DNA from: CAYQJC01 sp964417825
Lineage (GTDB): Bacteria; Patescibacteriota; Minisyncoccia; Minisyncoccales; CG1-02-41-26
Direction of reading: 5' to 3'
NCBI GenBank assembly: GCA_964417825.1
Contig: CAYQJC010000008.1
Coordinates: 1 to 18,659, forward strand
Length of the DNA: 18,659 nt
A program made the translations under genes and the position numbers. The notes beneath the pieces were generated by a model, which saw nothing but the letters and a program-made list of their open reading frames with translations, made no database searches and had not been told where the DNA came from. Shown here piece after piece: positions 5,107 to 11,322 of this stretch. Each line of letters opens with the position of its first letter. Position 1 is the first letter of the stretch.

Positions 5107-5721
5107 ATGGCTTTAATTGAGGACTTAATTAAAGGAGGTTGGTTACAGACCCCAAGGATTATTGAGGCTTTCAGGAAGATAAAAAGGGTTGATTTTTTGC
5201 CTCCCGATTTGAAAGATTTAGCAGAAGTTAATGAGGCATTACCTATTGGGTATGGTCAAACCATTTCTCAACCCTTGGTCGTGGCTTTTATGATAGAGCT
5301 TTTACAGCCGAAGGAAGGTGAGAAAATTTTAGATATAGGAGCAGGTAGCGGATGGACTACAGCTATCTTAGCTGAAATCGTGGGTGAGAAAGGCAAGGTT
5401 ATAGGGATAGAAATAGTTCCTGAGCTTGTAGAATTTGCCAAAAAAAATATTTTAAGGTATAATTTCTTAGAAAAAGGGATGGTTGAGTTGATATGTGGTG
5501 ATGGTTCTAAAGGTTATCAAAGTGAAGCCCCTTTTGATAAAATTCTTTGTTCAGCAGAGGCAAAAGAAGTGCCCCAGCCTTGGAAAGATCAGTTAAAGGT
5601 CGAAGGTAAAATAGTTACGCCAATTGGCTCTTCAATTTGGCTTTTTGAGAAAAGAGCAAAAAATGAATTCAGATCAAGAGAATTCCCAGGATTTGTTTTC
5701 GTTCCCCTCATCGAAAGATAA
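5107..5721 (+). CDS. pcm: Protein-L-isoaspartate O-methyltransferase
   Basis: Repairs aged proteins by methylating isoaspartyl residues with S-adenosylmethionine. The 204 aa show the substrate-binding motif LPIGYGQTISQP (about 45-56; GHGQTISQP is more usual), the SAM-binding motif I LDIGAGSGWTTAILA (about 75-89), and the acidic end of strand 2 (VIGIEIVPELVEFAKKN). The C-terminus keeps GKIVTPIGSSIWLFEK. Length is normal to slightly short. It has its own promoter and no SD. The 3' end may overlap the mltG frame by 59 nt. CPR genomes often keep this gene as a stand-alone repair enzyme. Confidence 0.93.
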   Translation: MALIEDLIKGGWLQTPRIIEAFRKIKRVDFLPPDLKDLAEVNEALPIGYGQTISQPLVVAFMIELLQPKEGEKILDIGAGSGWTTAILAEIVGEKGKVIGIEIVPELVEFAKKNILRYNFLEKGMVELICGDGSKGYQSEAPFDKILCSAEAKEVPQPWKDQLKVEGKIVTPIGSSIWLFEKRAKNEFRSREFPGFVFVPLIER

Positions 5722-6856
5722 ACCCAAAAACTTCCTGGGGAAATTAAATTTTATTAGTAAGGTAAAAGAAGGTTTAAGGAAAAAAAAGAGGAAACCCATG
5801 AAAAAAATTTCTAAAAAGAAATCTTTAATTTTTATTGTCATCGGAATTTTGATTTTACTTGGTATCTGGCTTAGTTATGGAATTTATTGGCCCTCCCAGC
5901 CAGCTTCCCAAACCCAAGTAGTAGTTAATATTGAAAAAGGCCAAGGTTTGAGAGAAATTGCTTCAAATCTAAGAAAGGAAGGAATTATTAAATCGGAAAA
6001 TCTATTTAATTTTTTCGCTTTAATCAGTGGAGTTCAGAATAATTTGCAAGCTGGGAAGTATGCTTTATCTCCCTCAATGAATATTGCAGAAATTGTAAAA
6101 AAATTAACTAAGGGAGAGACAATTAAAGAGAAAATTACTATTATTGAAGGGTGGAATTTAAGAGATATTGGATTTTATCTTGAAAACAAAGGTATTGCTC
6201 AAGCTGAAGAGCTTTGGGAGATTGCTGGTTTCCCAGCTGTCGATTATTCAAAAACTTCCGATCTTCCCAAACCAAATGATTTTTCTCAAGAGTTCGAATT
6301 TTTGAAAGCGAAGCCTGAAAATGTTAGTTTGGAAGGGTATCTTTTTCCTGATACCTATGAAATTACTCCTGACTCTTCAGTTGAAGAAATTGTCAAAAAA
6401 ATGCTCGAGAATTTCAAAGAAAAAATCGATTCTCAATTAAAAGAAGAAATTAAAAAACAAGGAAAAACTCTCCACCAGATTTTAACTATGGCTTCTTTAT
6501 TGGAAGATGAAATGCAAAACTTCGAAGATCGGCAGATTGCTGCAGGCATTTTGTGGAAAAGATTAGAGAATTGGTGGCCTCTCCAAGTTGATGCTACTTT
6601 AACTTACATTACCGGAAAACCGAGCAGTGAATTAACTAAACAAGATCTTCAAATTGATTCTTCTTATAATACCTACAAATATTATGGTTTACCTCCGGGC
6701 CCTATTTGTAATCCCGGGCTTGAAGCAATAAAAGCAGCAATTTATTATAAACCCACTTCCTATTGGTTTTACCTGACTACTCCTGAGGGAGAAGCAATTT
6801 TTAGCAGAACATTAGAAGAACACAACCTAGCTCGATACAGATATTTATTAAAATAA
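5663..6856 (+). CDS. mltG: Endolytic murein transglycosylase MltG (YceG-like)
   Basis: A membrane-anchored lytic transglycosylase that cuts nascent glycan strands and so limits peptidoglycan chain length. Numbered from 5663 (397 aa): a basic cytoplasmic segment, one transmembrane helix at about 55-73, a LysM-like region (QVVVNIEKGQGLREIASNL and after), then the catalytic domain with EGYLFPDTY (about 224-232), the catalytic Glu of MASLLEDE at about 281, and YGLPPGPICNPG (342-353). Start choice is uncertain. From 5663 the frame overlaps pcm by 59 nt and has no SD, but codons after the pcm stop look coding. The alternative ATG at 5798 (352 aa, MKKISKKKS) puts the membrane helix near the N-terminus and has AGAGG 6 nt upstream. 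The DJ-1-like gene follows after 3 nt. Confidence 0.93.
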   Translation: MNSDQENSQDLFSFPSSKDKPKNFLGKLNFISKVKEGLRKKKRKPMKKISKKKSLIFIVIGILILLGIWLSYGIYWPSQPASQTQVVVNIEKGQGLREIASNLRKEGIIKSENLFNFFALISGVQNNLQAGKYALSPSMNIAEIVKKLTKGETIKEKITIIEGWNLRDIGFYLENKGIAQAEELWEIAGFPAVDYSKTSDLPKPNDFSQEFEFLKAKPENVSLEGYLFPDTYEITPDSSVEEIVKKMLENFKEKIDSQLKEEIKKQGKTLHQILTMASLLEDEMQNFEDRQIAAGILWKRLENWWPLQVDATLTYITGKPSSELTKQDLQIDSSYNTYKYYGLPPGPICNPGLEAIKAAIYYKPTSYWFYLTTPEGEAIFSRTLEEHNLARYRYLLK

Positions 6857-6859
6857 AGC

Positions 6860-7402
6860 ATGTCAGAGAAAACTCTCCAAGGAAAAAAAATAGCGATGAT
6901 AGTTGCCCCCCAAGATTTTCGGGATGAAGAGTATTTTATTCCAAAAAATATTTTTATTGGAGAAGGAGCAGAAGTTAAGACAGTAAGTACTCAGAAAGAC
7001 AAGGCAATTGGTACCTATGGGGGAGTAATAGATATCGATTTAACATTAGACGAACTTAACATTTTAGATTTCGATGCAATCGTCTTCGTAGGAGGAAATG
7101 GAGCAGCAAGGTTTATGAATGATGAGAAATGGCATCAAATTGTTCGCCAAACCGTCTCTCACGATAAGGTTCTGGGAGCAATTTGTATTGCTCCTACCAT
7201 TTTAGCTAGAGCTGGGGTTCTTAAAGGAAAAAAAGCAACCGTTTGGTCAAATACCCTTGATAAGTCAGCAGTGAAAGTTCTAAAAGAAGAGGGAGCTGAC
7301 TATCAAAAAACTCAAGTGGTAGTTGATGGAAAAATAGTTACCGCTTCAGGGCCCCAAGCTGCCAGAAGATTTGCCGAAATGATTGTCCATTTATTAAGTT
7401 AG
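6860..7402 (+). CDS. DJ-1/PfpI family protein
   Basis: A 180-aa single-domain member of the class I glutamine-amidotransferase-like superfamily. Members include intracellular peptidases, glyoxalase III/deglycase-type enzymes and redox sensors; which applies is not clear. Seen: AMIVAPQDFRDEEY (12-25) with the Glu that normally sits beside the nucleophile, FVGGNGAARF (76-85), and the nucleophile elbow LGAICIAPTILARAGVLKGKKAT with Cys109. The residue after the Cys is Ile, not the His of PfpI-type peptidases (CHGP), so a peptidase triad is unlikely, as in the DJ-1-like branch. The C-terminal SGPQAARRFAEMIV is typical. It starts 3 nt after the mltG stop, so the two are co-transcribed. No SD. Confidence 0.9.
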   Translation: MSEKTLQGKKIAMIVAPQDFRDEEYFIPKNIFIGEGAEVKTVSTQKDKAIGTYGGVIDIDLTLDELNILDFDAIVFVGGNGAARFMNDEKWHQIVRQTVSHDKVLGAICIAPTILARAGVLKGKKATVWSNTLDKSAVKVLKEEGADYQKTQVVVDGKIVTASGPQAARRFAEMIVHLLS

Positions 7403-7421
7403 AGATTTAAAATTGTAAACC

Positions 7422-7450
7422 TTGACAAAAAGTTTGGAATAAACTAAACT
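7422..7450 (+). promoter_or_regulatory. Predicted rplJL promoter
   Basis: TTGACA (7422-7427), 17-nt spacer, TAAACT (7445-7450). Expected start near 7457, exactly at the base of the L10 leader structure. Confidence 0.7.
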
Positions 7451-7457
7451 AAAAATA

Positions 7458-7570
7458 TCATCCCCAGACAGCAGGTTCCGTAAAGCGGGATAAATCCTGC
7501 CCAGGATGAGGATAAATCCATTTATTTTTTTGTTGTCTTTTTGCTGTCTGTGGAAAACCACAGATTTTTT
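7458..7570 (+). ncRNA. L10-type leader with antiterminator/terminator switch
   Basis: An autoregulatory leader ahead of rplJ. TCATCC (7458-7463) pairs with GGATGA (7504-7509), GCAGG (7471-7475) with CCTGC (7496-7500), and an inner hairpin TTCCG/CGGGA (7476-7480, 7486-7490) completes the L10-binding fold. CAGACAGCA (7465-7473) is also perfectly complementary to TGCTGTCTG (7542-7550), which overlaps the 5' arm of the terminator. L10-(L12)4 binding upstream would block that pairing and let the terminator form. The individual pairings are seen; the mechanism is known for L10 leaders and is inferred here. Confidence 0.85.
7547..7570 (+). terminator. Attenuator terminator in the rplJ leader
   Basis: TCTGTGG (7547-7553) pairs with CCACAGA (7558-7564) around an AAAA loop, followed by six Ts (7565-7570). 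The first four stem bases are shared with the competing antiterminator helix. The rplJ ATG is 9 nt downstream. Confidence 0.88.
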
Positions 7571-7578
7571 AATTTTTT

Positions 7579-8109
7579 ATGGCTTTATCTCGCCAAAAGA
7601 AACAAGAAATACTTGAGGATTTAATCAAGAAGCTTCAAACCCAGAAGATGACAGTTCTGGTAGATTTTAGTGGATTAGATTCTCAATTTCTTTCTAAATT
7701 ACGAGAAGAATTTAAAAAGTTGAATGGTTATTTTCAGGTGGTTAAAAAAACCCTACTGAAAAAATCTCTTGAGAAATTAAAGAAAAGAGAGATTCTAAAA
7801 AAGATTGAAGAGCTCAAAGGGCAGGTCGCTTTGGCCTTTGGTTTCGAAGATGAAATAGCGCCTGCCAAGATTTGTTATCAGTTTTCTCAAAAAAATGAAA
7901 ATCTTAAAATTTTGGGAGGAGTTATTAGAGATGAATTTGTGGGCAGAGAAAAGGTGATTGAATTAGCAAAGTTGCCCTCAAAGCAAGAACTTTTGGGAAG
8001 ATTTGTTGGGGTTTTACAAAATCCTATTTCTGGCTTAGTCAATGTTTTGGAAGGAAATATTAAAGGTCTAATTTTTGCGCTGAGCGCAATTAAAGAAAAC
8101 AAACAATAA
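7579..8109 (+). CDS. rplJ: 50S ribosomal protein L10
   Basis: L10 forms the base of the ribosomal stalk: its N-terminal domain binds 23S rRNA and its C-terminal helix carries L7/L12 dimers. The 176 aa start with the typical MALSRQKKQEILEDL and keep VDFSGLDSQFLSKLREEF and VVKKTLLKKSLE in the RNA-binding domain; the C-terminal helix (about 135-176) ends in ISGLVNVLEGNIKGLIFALSAIKENK. The start is immediately downstream of the attenuator and has no SD. rplL follows after 9 nt, the standard operon. Free L10-L12 complex should repress its own synthesis through the leader. Confidence 0.97.
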   Translation: MALSRQKKQEILEDLIKKLQTQKMTVLVDFSGLDSQFLSKLREEFKKLNGYFQVVKKTLLKKSLEKLKKREILKKIEELKGQVALAFGFEDEIAPAKICYQFSQKNENLKILGGVIRDEFVGREKVIELAKLPSKQELLGRFVGVLQNPISGLVNVLEGNIKGLIFALSAIKENKQ

Positions 8110-8118
8110 AACAAAAAC

Positions 8119-8721
8119 ATGGCTGAAGAAGATACAAAACAAGAAAAATCTCAAGCAGAAGATTCAAAAGAAGAAACTCAAAAAGAGACGAGAGCAGACA
8201 AGAAAGTCTCTTCCCAGAAGGAAGAAAAGGAGGAAGAAAAGAAAGAAAAAGCAAAGGAGGAGAAAGATACAGCAAAAGAATCAAAAGGACAAAGAGAAGA
8301 AACTAAAGAGATCGAAGTGCCAAAGAAATTTCAAAAGTTGGTTGAGGAAATCGAAAAAATGACTGTCTCTGATTTAGCTGAGTTAGTAAAGATTTTAGAA
8401 GATAAATTTGGGGTTTCGGCTCAACCCGCTCAGGTGGTTGCTCCCGTTCCAGCCGGAAGTGGAGCTACTGGGGCTGGCGCTGCTCCTGCTGCTGAAGAGA
8501 AGTCAGTATTTAATATTGAACTCCAAGAAATTGGAGCTAAAAAAATTGAAGTAATAAAGGTAGTAAGAGATGTTACCGGAAAAGGATTAAAAGAATCAAA
8601 GGACTTGGTTGATGCAGCTGAAAAAGAACCCCAAATGATAAAAGAGAACGTCAAGAAAGAAGAGGCTGAAGAAATAAAGAAGAAATTTGAGGCAGCCGGA
8701 GCAAAAGTTGAGTTGAAATAA
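8119..8721 (+). CDS. rplL: 50S ribosomal protein L7/L12 with a long charged N-terminal extension
   Basis: The stalk protein that recruits and stimulates translational GTPases. The 200 aa are about 75 longer than the usual 120-130. Residues 1 to about 66 are an added, almost purely K/E/S/T/Q tail with no hydrophobic residues. The normal protein follows: N-terminal dimerisation helices (PKKFQKLVEEIEKMTVSDLA and on, about 68-97), an alanine/proline/glycine hinge (about 98-126), and the globular C-terminal domain with KKIEVIKVVRDVTGKGLKESK, ending AAGAKVELK. The only internal Met (81) would delete half the first helix, so the start at 8119 is likely. No SD. A strong terminator follows. Confidence 0.95.
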   Translation: MAEEDTKQEKSQAEDSKEETQKETRADKKVSSQKEEKEEEKKEKAKEEKDTAKESKGQREETKEIEVPKKFQKLVEEIEKMTVSDLAELVKILEDKFGVSAQPAQVVAPVPAGSGATGAGAAPAAEEKSVFNIELQEIGAKKIEVIKVVRDVTGKGLKESKDLVDAAEKEPQMIKENVKKEEAEEIKKKFEAAGAKVELK

Positions 8722-8750
8722 TCTTAGCAAATCAAGAATTTGGGTTTTGG

Positions 8751-8778
8751 CCCGTGCCGCTTTAAGGCACGGGTTTTT
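8751..8778 (+). terminator. Terminator of the rplJL operon
   Basis: A perfect GC-rich 8-bp stem CCCGTGCC/GGCACGGG (8751-8758, 8766-8773), a 7-nt loop and five Ts. Confidence 0.93.
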
Positions 8779-8787
8779 ATTATGTCG

Positions 8788-8816
8788 TTGACAGATCTTA
8801 GTTTCTACCGTAAAAT
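8788..8816 (+). promoter_or_regulatory. Strong sigma-70 promoter of the coiled-coil gene
   Basis: TTGACA (8788-8793), 17-nt spacer, TAAAAT (8811-8816). Expected start near 8823; the mRNA would then begin with a small hairpin, AAGGT-TAGA-ACCTT (8825-8838), which could protect its 5' end. Confidence 0.8.
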
Positions 8817-8852
8817 CCGAAAAGAAGGTTAGAACCTTAAAACTTTATATAT

Positions 8853-8861
8853 AAAGGAGGT
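8853..8861 (+). promoter_or_regulatory. Strong SD (AAAGGAGGT)
   Basis: Lies 6 nt before ATG 8868 and fixes the start of the coiled-coil gene. Confidence 0.9.
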
Positions 8862-8867
8862 AAACTA

Positions 8868-9218
8868 ATGAGCTCAAAAGAGTTAACATCTCAAGATCAA
8901 GTTAAACATTTGATCAGAAAACTTAAAAGGGAGAAGGACAGAAGGAAAAAAGCCGAGAATTGGTCTAGGGAACTTAATCATCGTAATGTAATTCTGCAGC
9001 GAACAATTGAACAACTTTTTAAAGAGAGGGAAAACCTTAGGAAAGAAAACTTAGAATTACAAGATAAACTCCAGCAACTCCGTAAGATTAAAGAGCAAGC
9101 ACAGAAGTGCGATTTATTTGAATTACTCAACACTGATAAAATTCGAATAATTTCGTTATACGGGAATAAATACATAGCCAAAGTTCTAGTTCATGGCCAG
9201 TTTACTCTTAAGATCTGA
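8868..9218 (+). CDS. Cytoplasmic coiled-coil protein of unknown function
   Basis: A 116-aa protein I do not recognise. Residues about 12-80 are strongly charged with leucines and isoleucines at heptad-like spacing (HLIRKLKREKDRRKKAENW through LQDKLQQLRKIKEQ), so a long helix or coiled coil is expected. The last 35 residues (CDLFELLNTDKIRIISLYGNKYIAKVLVHGQFTLKI) look like a small beta-containing domain. There is no signal peptide or membrane segment. It has its own near-consensus promoter, a perfect SD, and is followed by another strong promoter, so it is a single-gene unit meant for high expression. Confidence 0.75.
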   Translation: MSSKELTSQDQVKHLIRKLKREKDRRKKAENWSRELNHRNVILQRTIEQLFKERENLRKENLELQDKLQQLRKIKEQAQKCDLFELLNTDKIRIISLYGNKYIAKVLVHGQFTLKI

Positions 9219-9237
9219 GAGGGACACACCGTTACTA

Positions 9238-9266
9238 TTGACAAATCACCCTATATTTAGTATAAT
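9238..9266 (+). promoter_or_regulatory. Perfect consensus sigma-70 promoter
   Basis: TTGACA (9238-9243), exactly 17 nt, TATAAT (9261-9266). This is the best promoter in the window. Expected start near 9273. Confidence 0.9.
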
Positions 9267-9285
9267 TTAGTATTAAAAATAAAAT

Positions 9286-9292
9286 AGGGGGT
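9286..9292 (+). promoter_or_regulatory. SD (AGGGGGT) of the exported protein gene
   Basis: Lies 5 nt before ATG 9298. It favours 9298 over the internal ATGs at 9307 and 9313. Confidence 0.75.
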
Positions 9293-9297
9293 AAAGA

Positions 9298-10128
9298 ATG
9301 AGAAGAATGAGAATGTTAATTTTAATTCTTACGACCGTTTTGGTTTCACTGGCAATCGCAGGACCGACCTTTGCTTGGATAGGGGACAGACAACTTACAG
9401 AAATTGAGCAGAGAATCAAAGATACTGAGAAAAGATTACTTCAATTAGATGAAGATCAGTTGGTAAATCGATTAGAATGGGTGAATTGGGGAATTGATTT
9501 ATTGGAAAATGATATAAGAGAAATGGAGAAAGAGATTCAAAAGAAACGAGAGAGATGGGAAAAATTACGAAACAAAAAGATGAGTTCAGAAGAAGCCTGG
9601 CGAGAATGGGAAAGAGTTGGGAGAGAGCTTGATATTTTAGATCGGAAAAAATCTCGGCTATATTCCACTTTAGAAAAACTAAGAAGTTTACGGGTTCGAA
9701 TAGAACAAAGAGTGAAGGAGATAAAAGGAGTTTATGAGCCTAAGCTATTTTCTTTAGGACTCGGAATCGGGTCTCTAAAACTAGAAAATAGAAGTACACA
9801 AGTTTTTGAATTGAAGCTTAGAACATCCTGGATAGATTTGTTTTATGGTAGCGATGGTTATGAAGAAAAAACCGGAGAAAGAATTACCACTTCTTATTTA
9901 GGGGCTGAAGTTTCTCTCGGGAATTTTCAATATGGAAGTGGATTAATTCGTGTTCCAGTGGGATTTGAAAAACTAAGCACTAAAGAAGGAATTACTCCTT
10001 GTGTTGGACTAATAGCAGAATTTCGCTATCAAAATGCTGAACGGAGATGGACTACGGCGTTTGGAGAGATTCGCTGGGGAGTCGACGATGACCCAGTGAT
10101 TACCTGGCTCATTGGAATATTTTTCTAA
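9298..10128 (+). CDS. Exported protein: coiled coil plus C-terminal beta-rich domain
   Basis: A 276-aa protein I do not recognise. Residues 1-26 form a clear signal peptide (basic start, hydrophobic core LILILTTVLVSLAIAG, cleavage likely after PTFA). Residues about 32-143 are a long charged coiled coil with many Glu, Arg and Trp. From about 148 to the end the sequence changes to alternating polar/hydrophobic strands with glycines and aromatics (LGLGIGSLKLE, FELKLRTSWIDLFYG, YLGAEVSLGNFQYG, TAFGEIRWG), closing with ITWLIGIFF. The terminal Phe and strand pattern recall small outer-membrane barrels, which is surprising if the host is single-membraned; a surface beta-sandwich is the alternative. 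Very strong promoter and SD suggest abundance. A GC-rich terminator follows. Confidence 0.75.
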   Translation: MRRMRMLILILTTVLVSLAIAGPTFAWIGDRQLTEIEQRIKDTEKRLLQLDEDQLVNRLEWVNWGIDLLENDIREMEKEIQKKRERWEKLRNKKMSSEEAWREWERVGRELDILDRKKSRLYSTLEKLRSLRVRIEQRVKEIKGVYEPKLFSLGLGIGSLKLENRSTQVFELKLRTSWIDLFYGSDGYEEKTGERITTSYLGAEVSLGNFQYGSGLIRVPVGFEKLSTKEGITPCVGLIAEFRYQNAERRWTTAFGEIRWGVDDDPVITWLIGIFF

Positions 10129-10155
10129 AGAAAATTTTCTAACAGAAAATAACAA

Positions 10156-10187
10156 GGGCAGGATCAGACATCCTGCCCTTTTCATTT
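10156..10187. terminator. Terminator between convergent genes
   Basis: A perfect 9-bp stem GGGCAGGAT/ATCCTGCCC (10156-10164, 10170-10178), CAGAC loop, TTTTCATTT on the plus strand. It is 3 nt from the stop of the minus-strand gene, where the T-run is weaker (TTGTTATTTT), so it may serve both. Confidence 0.88.
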
Positions 10188-10979
10188 AAAAATCAGCCAA
10201 CCCAAAAGTAAAAGGATAATCAAAACTAAAATGGCGATTAGGTTTTTCCGAGTTCTTTCTGGTAAAGATGATAGAAACACAGGTTGGGGTAAACATATTT
10301 TCTTGAATAATAAACTCTTTTTCTGGGGAATTATCACCAGCTGAGCTCCGAAAATTTCTTTGAGAATCTTCTTTTTTTCTTTTAAAATCTTCTTAATCTC
10401 TTTAATTTTTTTGATTTCAGCTAATTTCTCAATAATTCCTTGAGTTTGAAAAATTTCAAAAACTTCAGAAGTGAGTAATAATAATTTATCTCCTTGACTC
10501 AATTTTCCTTCGATTGCCTTAGAGAATGTTCTTTCACAAGAACTTACTTCCCTTATATTCCCTCCAACATCAAAAATTTCCTTATCTCTCAAAAGAAGGA
10601 TTTTTAACTTGCCAACTTTAGCCAGGTTCAATAAAAAATCTTGAGAAAAAGAAACTATGGCCATATTTAGATTTCCCAACCAGCTGACATTTTCTTTTTT
10701 AACTTCTTGAGCTAAAAATTCATTTGCTCTAGCCAAACTCTCTTTAAAGGATTCTCCAACAGATCTCTCAGCGAATTTATAGTATTCTTTGTGCACAATC
10801 TCTGCTAATTTATTTAGAAGGTTTTGAGTTCTCGGTAAAACATTTTTTAGTTCGCCAATCAAATACAAATACCCAAATTTCTCTTCCTCCTTCTTCTTTG
10901 GTACAAAACAGAAGGTATCAAAGATAACACCTTTTTTCTTTGCTAATTTGGGATTGAAATGGAATTCAAGAAACTTCAT
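10182..10979 (-). CDS. PP2C-like (degenerate) protein with C-terminal membrane anchor
   Basis: A 265-aa protein. Residues about 36-220 have the pattern of a PPM/PP2C phosphatase fold: a strand pair (FGYLYLIGELKNV), a helix with SFKESLARANEFLAQEV, then LGNLNMAIVSFSQDFLLNLAKVGKLKILLLRDKEI, where phosphatases have GSTA...A.VGDSR, and GKLSQGDKLLLLTSEVFE, where they have DG.LLL.TDG. The Asp residues that bind the metal pair are absent (GE at 42-43, KVGK at 121-124, TSE at 170-172), so it is probably not a phosphatase. A basic lysine-rich stretch (190-207) and a transmembrane helix at 246-264 follow, giving a tail-anchored cytoplasmic domain. Fold assignment is inference. No SD; promoter spacing suggests a leaderless mRNA. 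Confidence 0.6.
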   Translation of the reverse strand: MKFLEFHFNPKLAKKKGVIFDTFCFVPKKKEEEKFGYLYLIGELKNVLPRTQNLLNKLAEIVHKEYYKFAERSVGESFKESLARANEFLAQEVKKENVSWLGNLNMAIVSFSQDFLLNLAKVGKLKILLLRDKEIFDVGGNIREVSSCERTFSKAIEGKLSQGDKLLLLTSEVFEIFQTQGIIEKLAEIKKIKEIKKILKEKKKILKEIFGAQLVIIPQKKSLLFKKICLPQPVFLSSLPERTRKNLIAILVLIILLLLGWLIFK

Positions 10980-10988
10980 TCTAATTCC

Positions 10989-11017
10989 ATTATATCTCTT
11001 TATTTCTTATTTGAAAA
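10989..11017 (-). promoter_or_regulatory. Predicted minus-strand promoter, leaderless arrangement
   Basis: On the minus strand TTTTCA (11017-11012), 17-nt spacer, TATAAT (10994-10989). The expected start near 10982 is about 3 nt before the ATG (10979). A TAAAAT at 11022-11027 on the plus strand is placed to serve tRNA-Val, but its -35 is weak. Confidence 0.45.
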
Positions 11018-11036
11018 AGGATAAAATAAAAAATAT

Positions 11037-11110
11037 GGGCGGTTAGCTCAGTTGGTTAGAGCGTACGCTTCACATGCGTAAGGTCAGTGGTTCGAATCCA
11101 CTACCGCCCA
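11037..11110 (+). tRNA. tRNA-Val (CAC)
   Basis: Acceptor GGGCGGT (11037-11043) pairs with ACCGCCC (11103-11109), discriminator A11110. Anticodon stem TACGC/GCGTA, loop TTCACAT, anticodon CAC at 11071-11073. T-arm AGTGG-TTCGAAT-CCACT. CCA is not encoded. A degenerate tRNA 3' half follows within 20 nt. Confidence 0.95.
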
Positions 11111-11129
11111 TATCCTAAATTGCAGGTAT

Positions 11130-11154
11130 CGGGGTTCAAATCCTCCATCACCCA
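11130..11154 (+). pseudogene. tRNA 3'-half remnant
   Basis: A T-arm CGGGG-TTCAAAT-CCTCC (4 of 5 pairs possible, one G-T) followed directly by ATCACCC plus A, which has the form of an acceptor 3' strand and discriminator. No matching 5' half (GGGTGAT) is seen before it. It is a broken tRNA or a copied tRNA end, as left by recombination at tRNA genes. Confidence 0.55.
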
Positions 11155-11157
11155 CAT

Positions 11158-11209
11158 CCGGAAAACCAACAGAAAATCGCCGAAAAAACCGCCGGAAAAA
11201 CAACAAAAG
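11158..11209 (+). repeat. Imperfect direct repeat (CCGGAAAA...)
   Basis: CCGGAAAACCAACAGAAAA at 11158-11176 recurs as CCGGAAAAACAACAAAAG at 11192-11209. The stretch between tRNA-Val and the repeat-bounded unit is A/C-rich, unlike the surrounding coding DNA, and holds no convincing gene. Confidence 0.5.
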
Positions 11210-11258
11210 TCCAACGAAAATCCTCTGGGAAATCAACTTTATCCTCCTTTATTATTTT

Positions 11259-11296
11259 ATTTTCTACCATTGTTGACGACCGCACACAATAGTAGA
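11259..11296 (+). repeat. Left terminal inverted repeat (38 bp)
   Basis: Core CTACCATTGTTGACGACC begins at 11264. The repeat is itself a partial palindrome: TCTACCATTGT near its outer end and ACAATAGTAGA near its inner end are complementary except one position. It contains TTGACG and, partly past its end, TAGAAT, a possible promoter for the enclosed gene. Confidence 0.9.
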
Positions 11297-11298
11297 AT
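11272..11298 (+). promoter_or_regulatory. Possible promoter inside the left repeat
   Basis: TTGACG (11272-11277), a short 15-nt spacer and TAGAAT (11293-11298). It would give an 18-nt leader without SD. The short spacer lowers confidence; overlap with the palindrome would suit repression by the encoded DNA-binding protein. Confidence 0.35.
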
Positions 11299-11322
11299 TT
11301 TTGATTTATTATCTTTATTATT

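Noticed and set aside
8090..8284. A leucine-rich minus-strand frame opposite rplL
   Set aside because: It is the antisense of the K/E-rich extension; leucine/serine richness is a codon mirror effect, with no SD or promoter.
11259..11296. CRISPR repeat with the Cas2-like gene as part of a CRISPR locus
   Set aside because: Only one copy per side in opposite orientations, no spacers, no cas1 or effector gene in the window.
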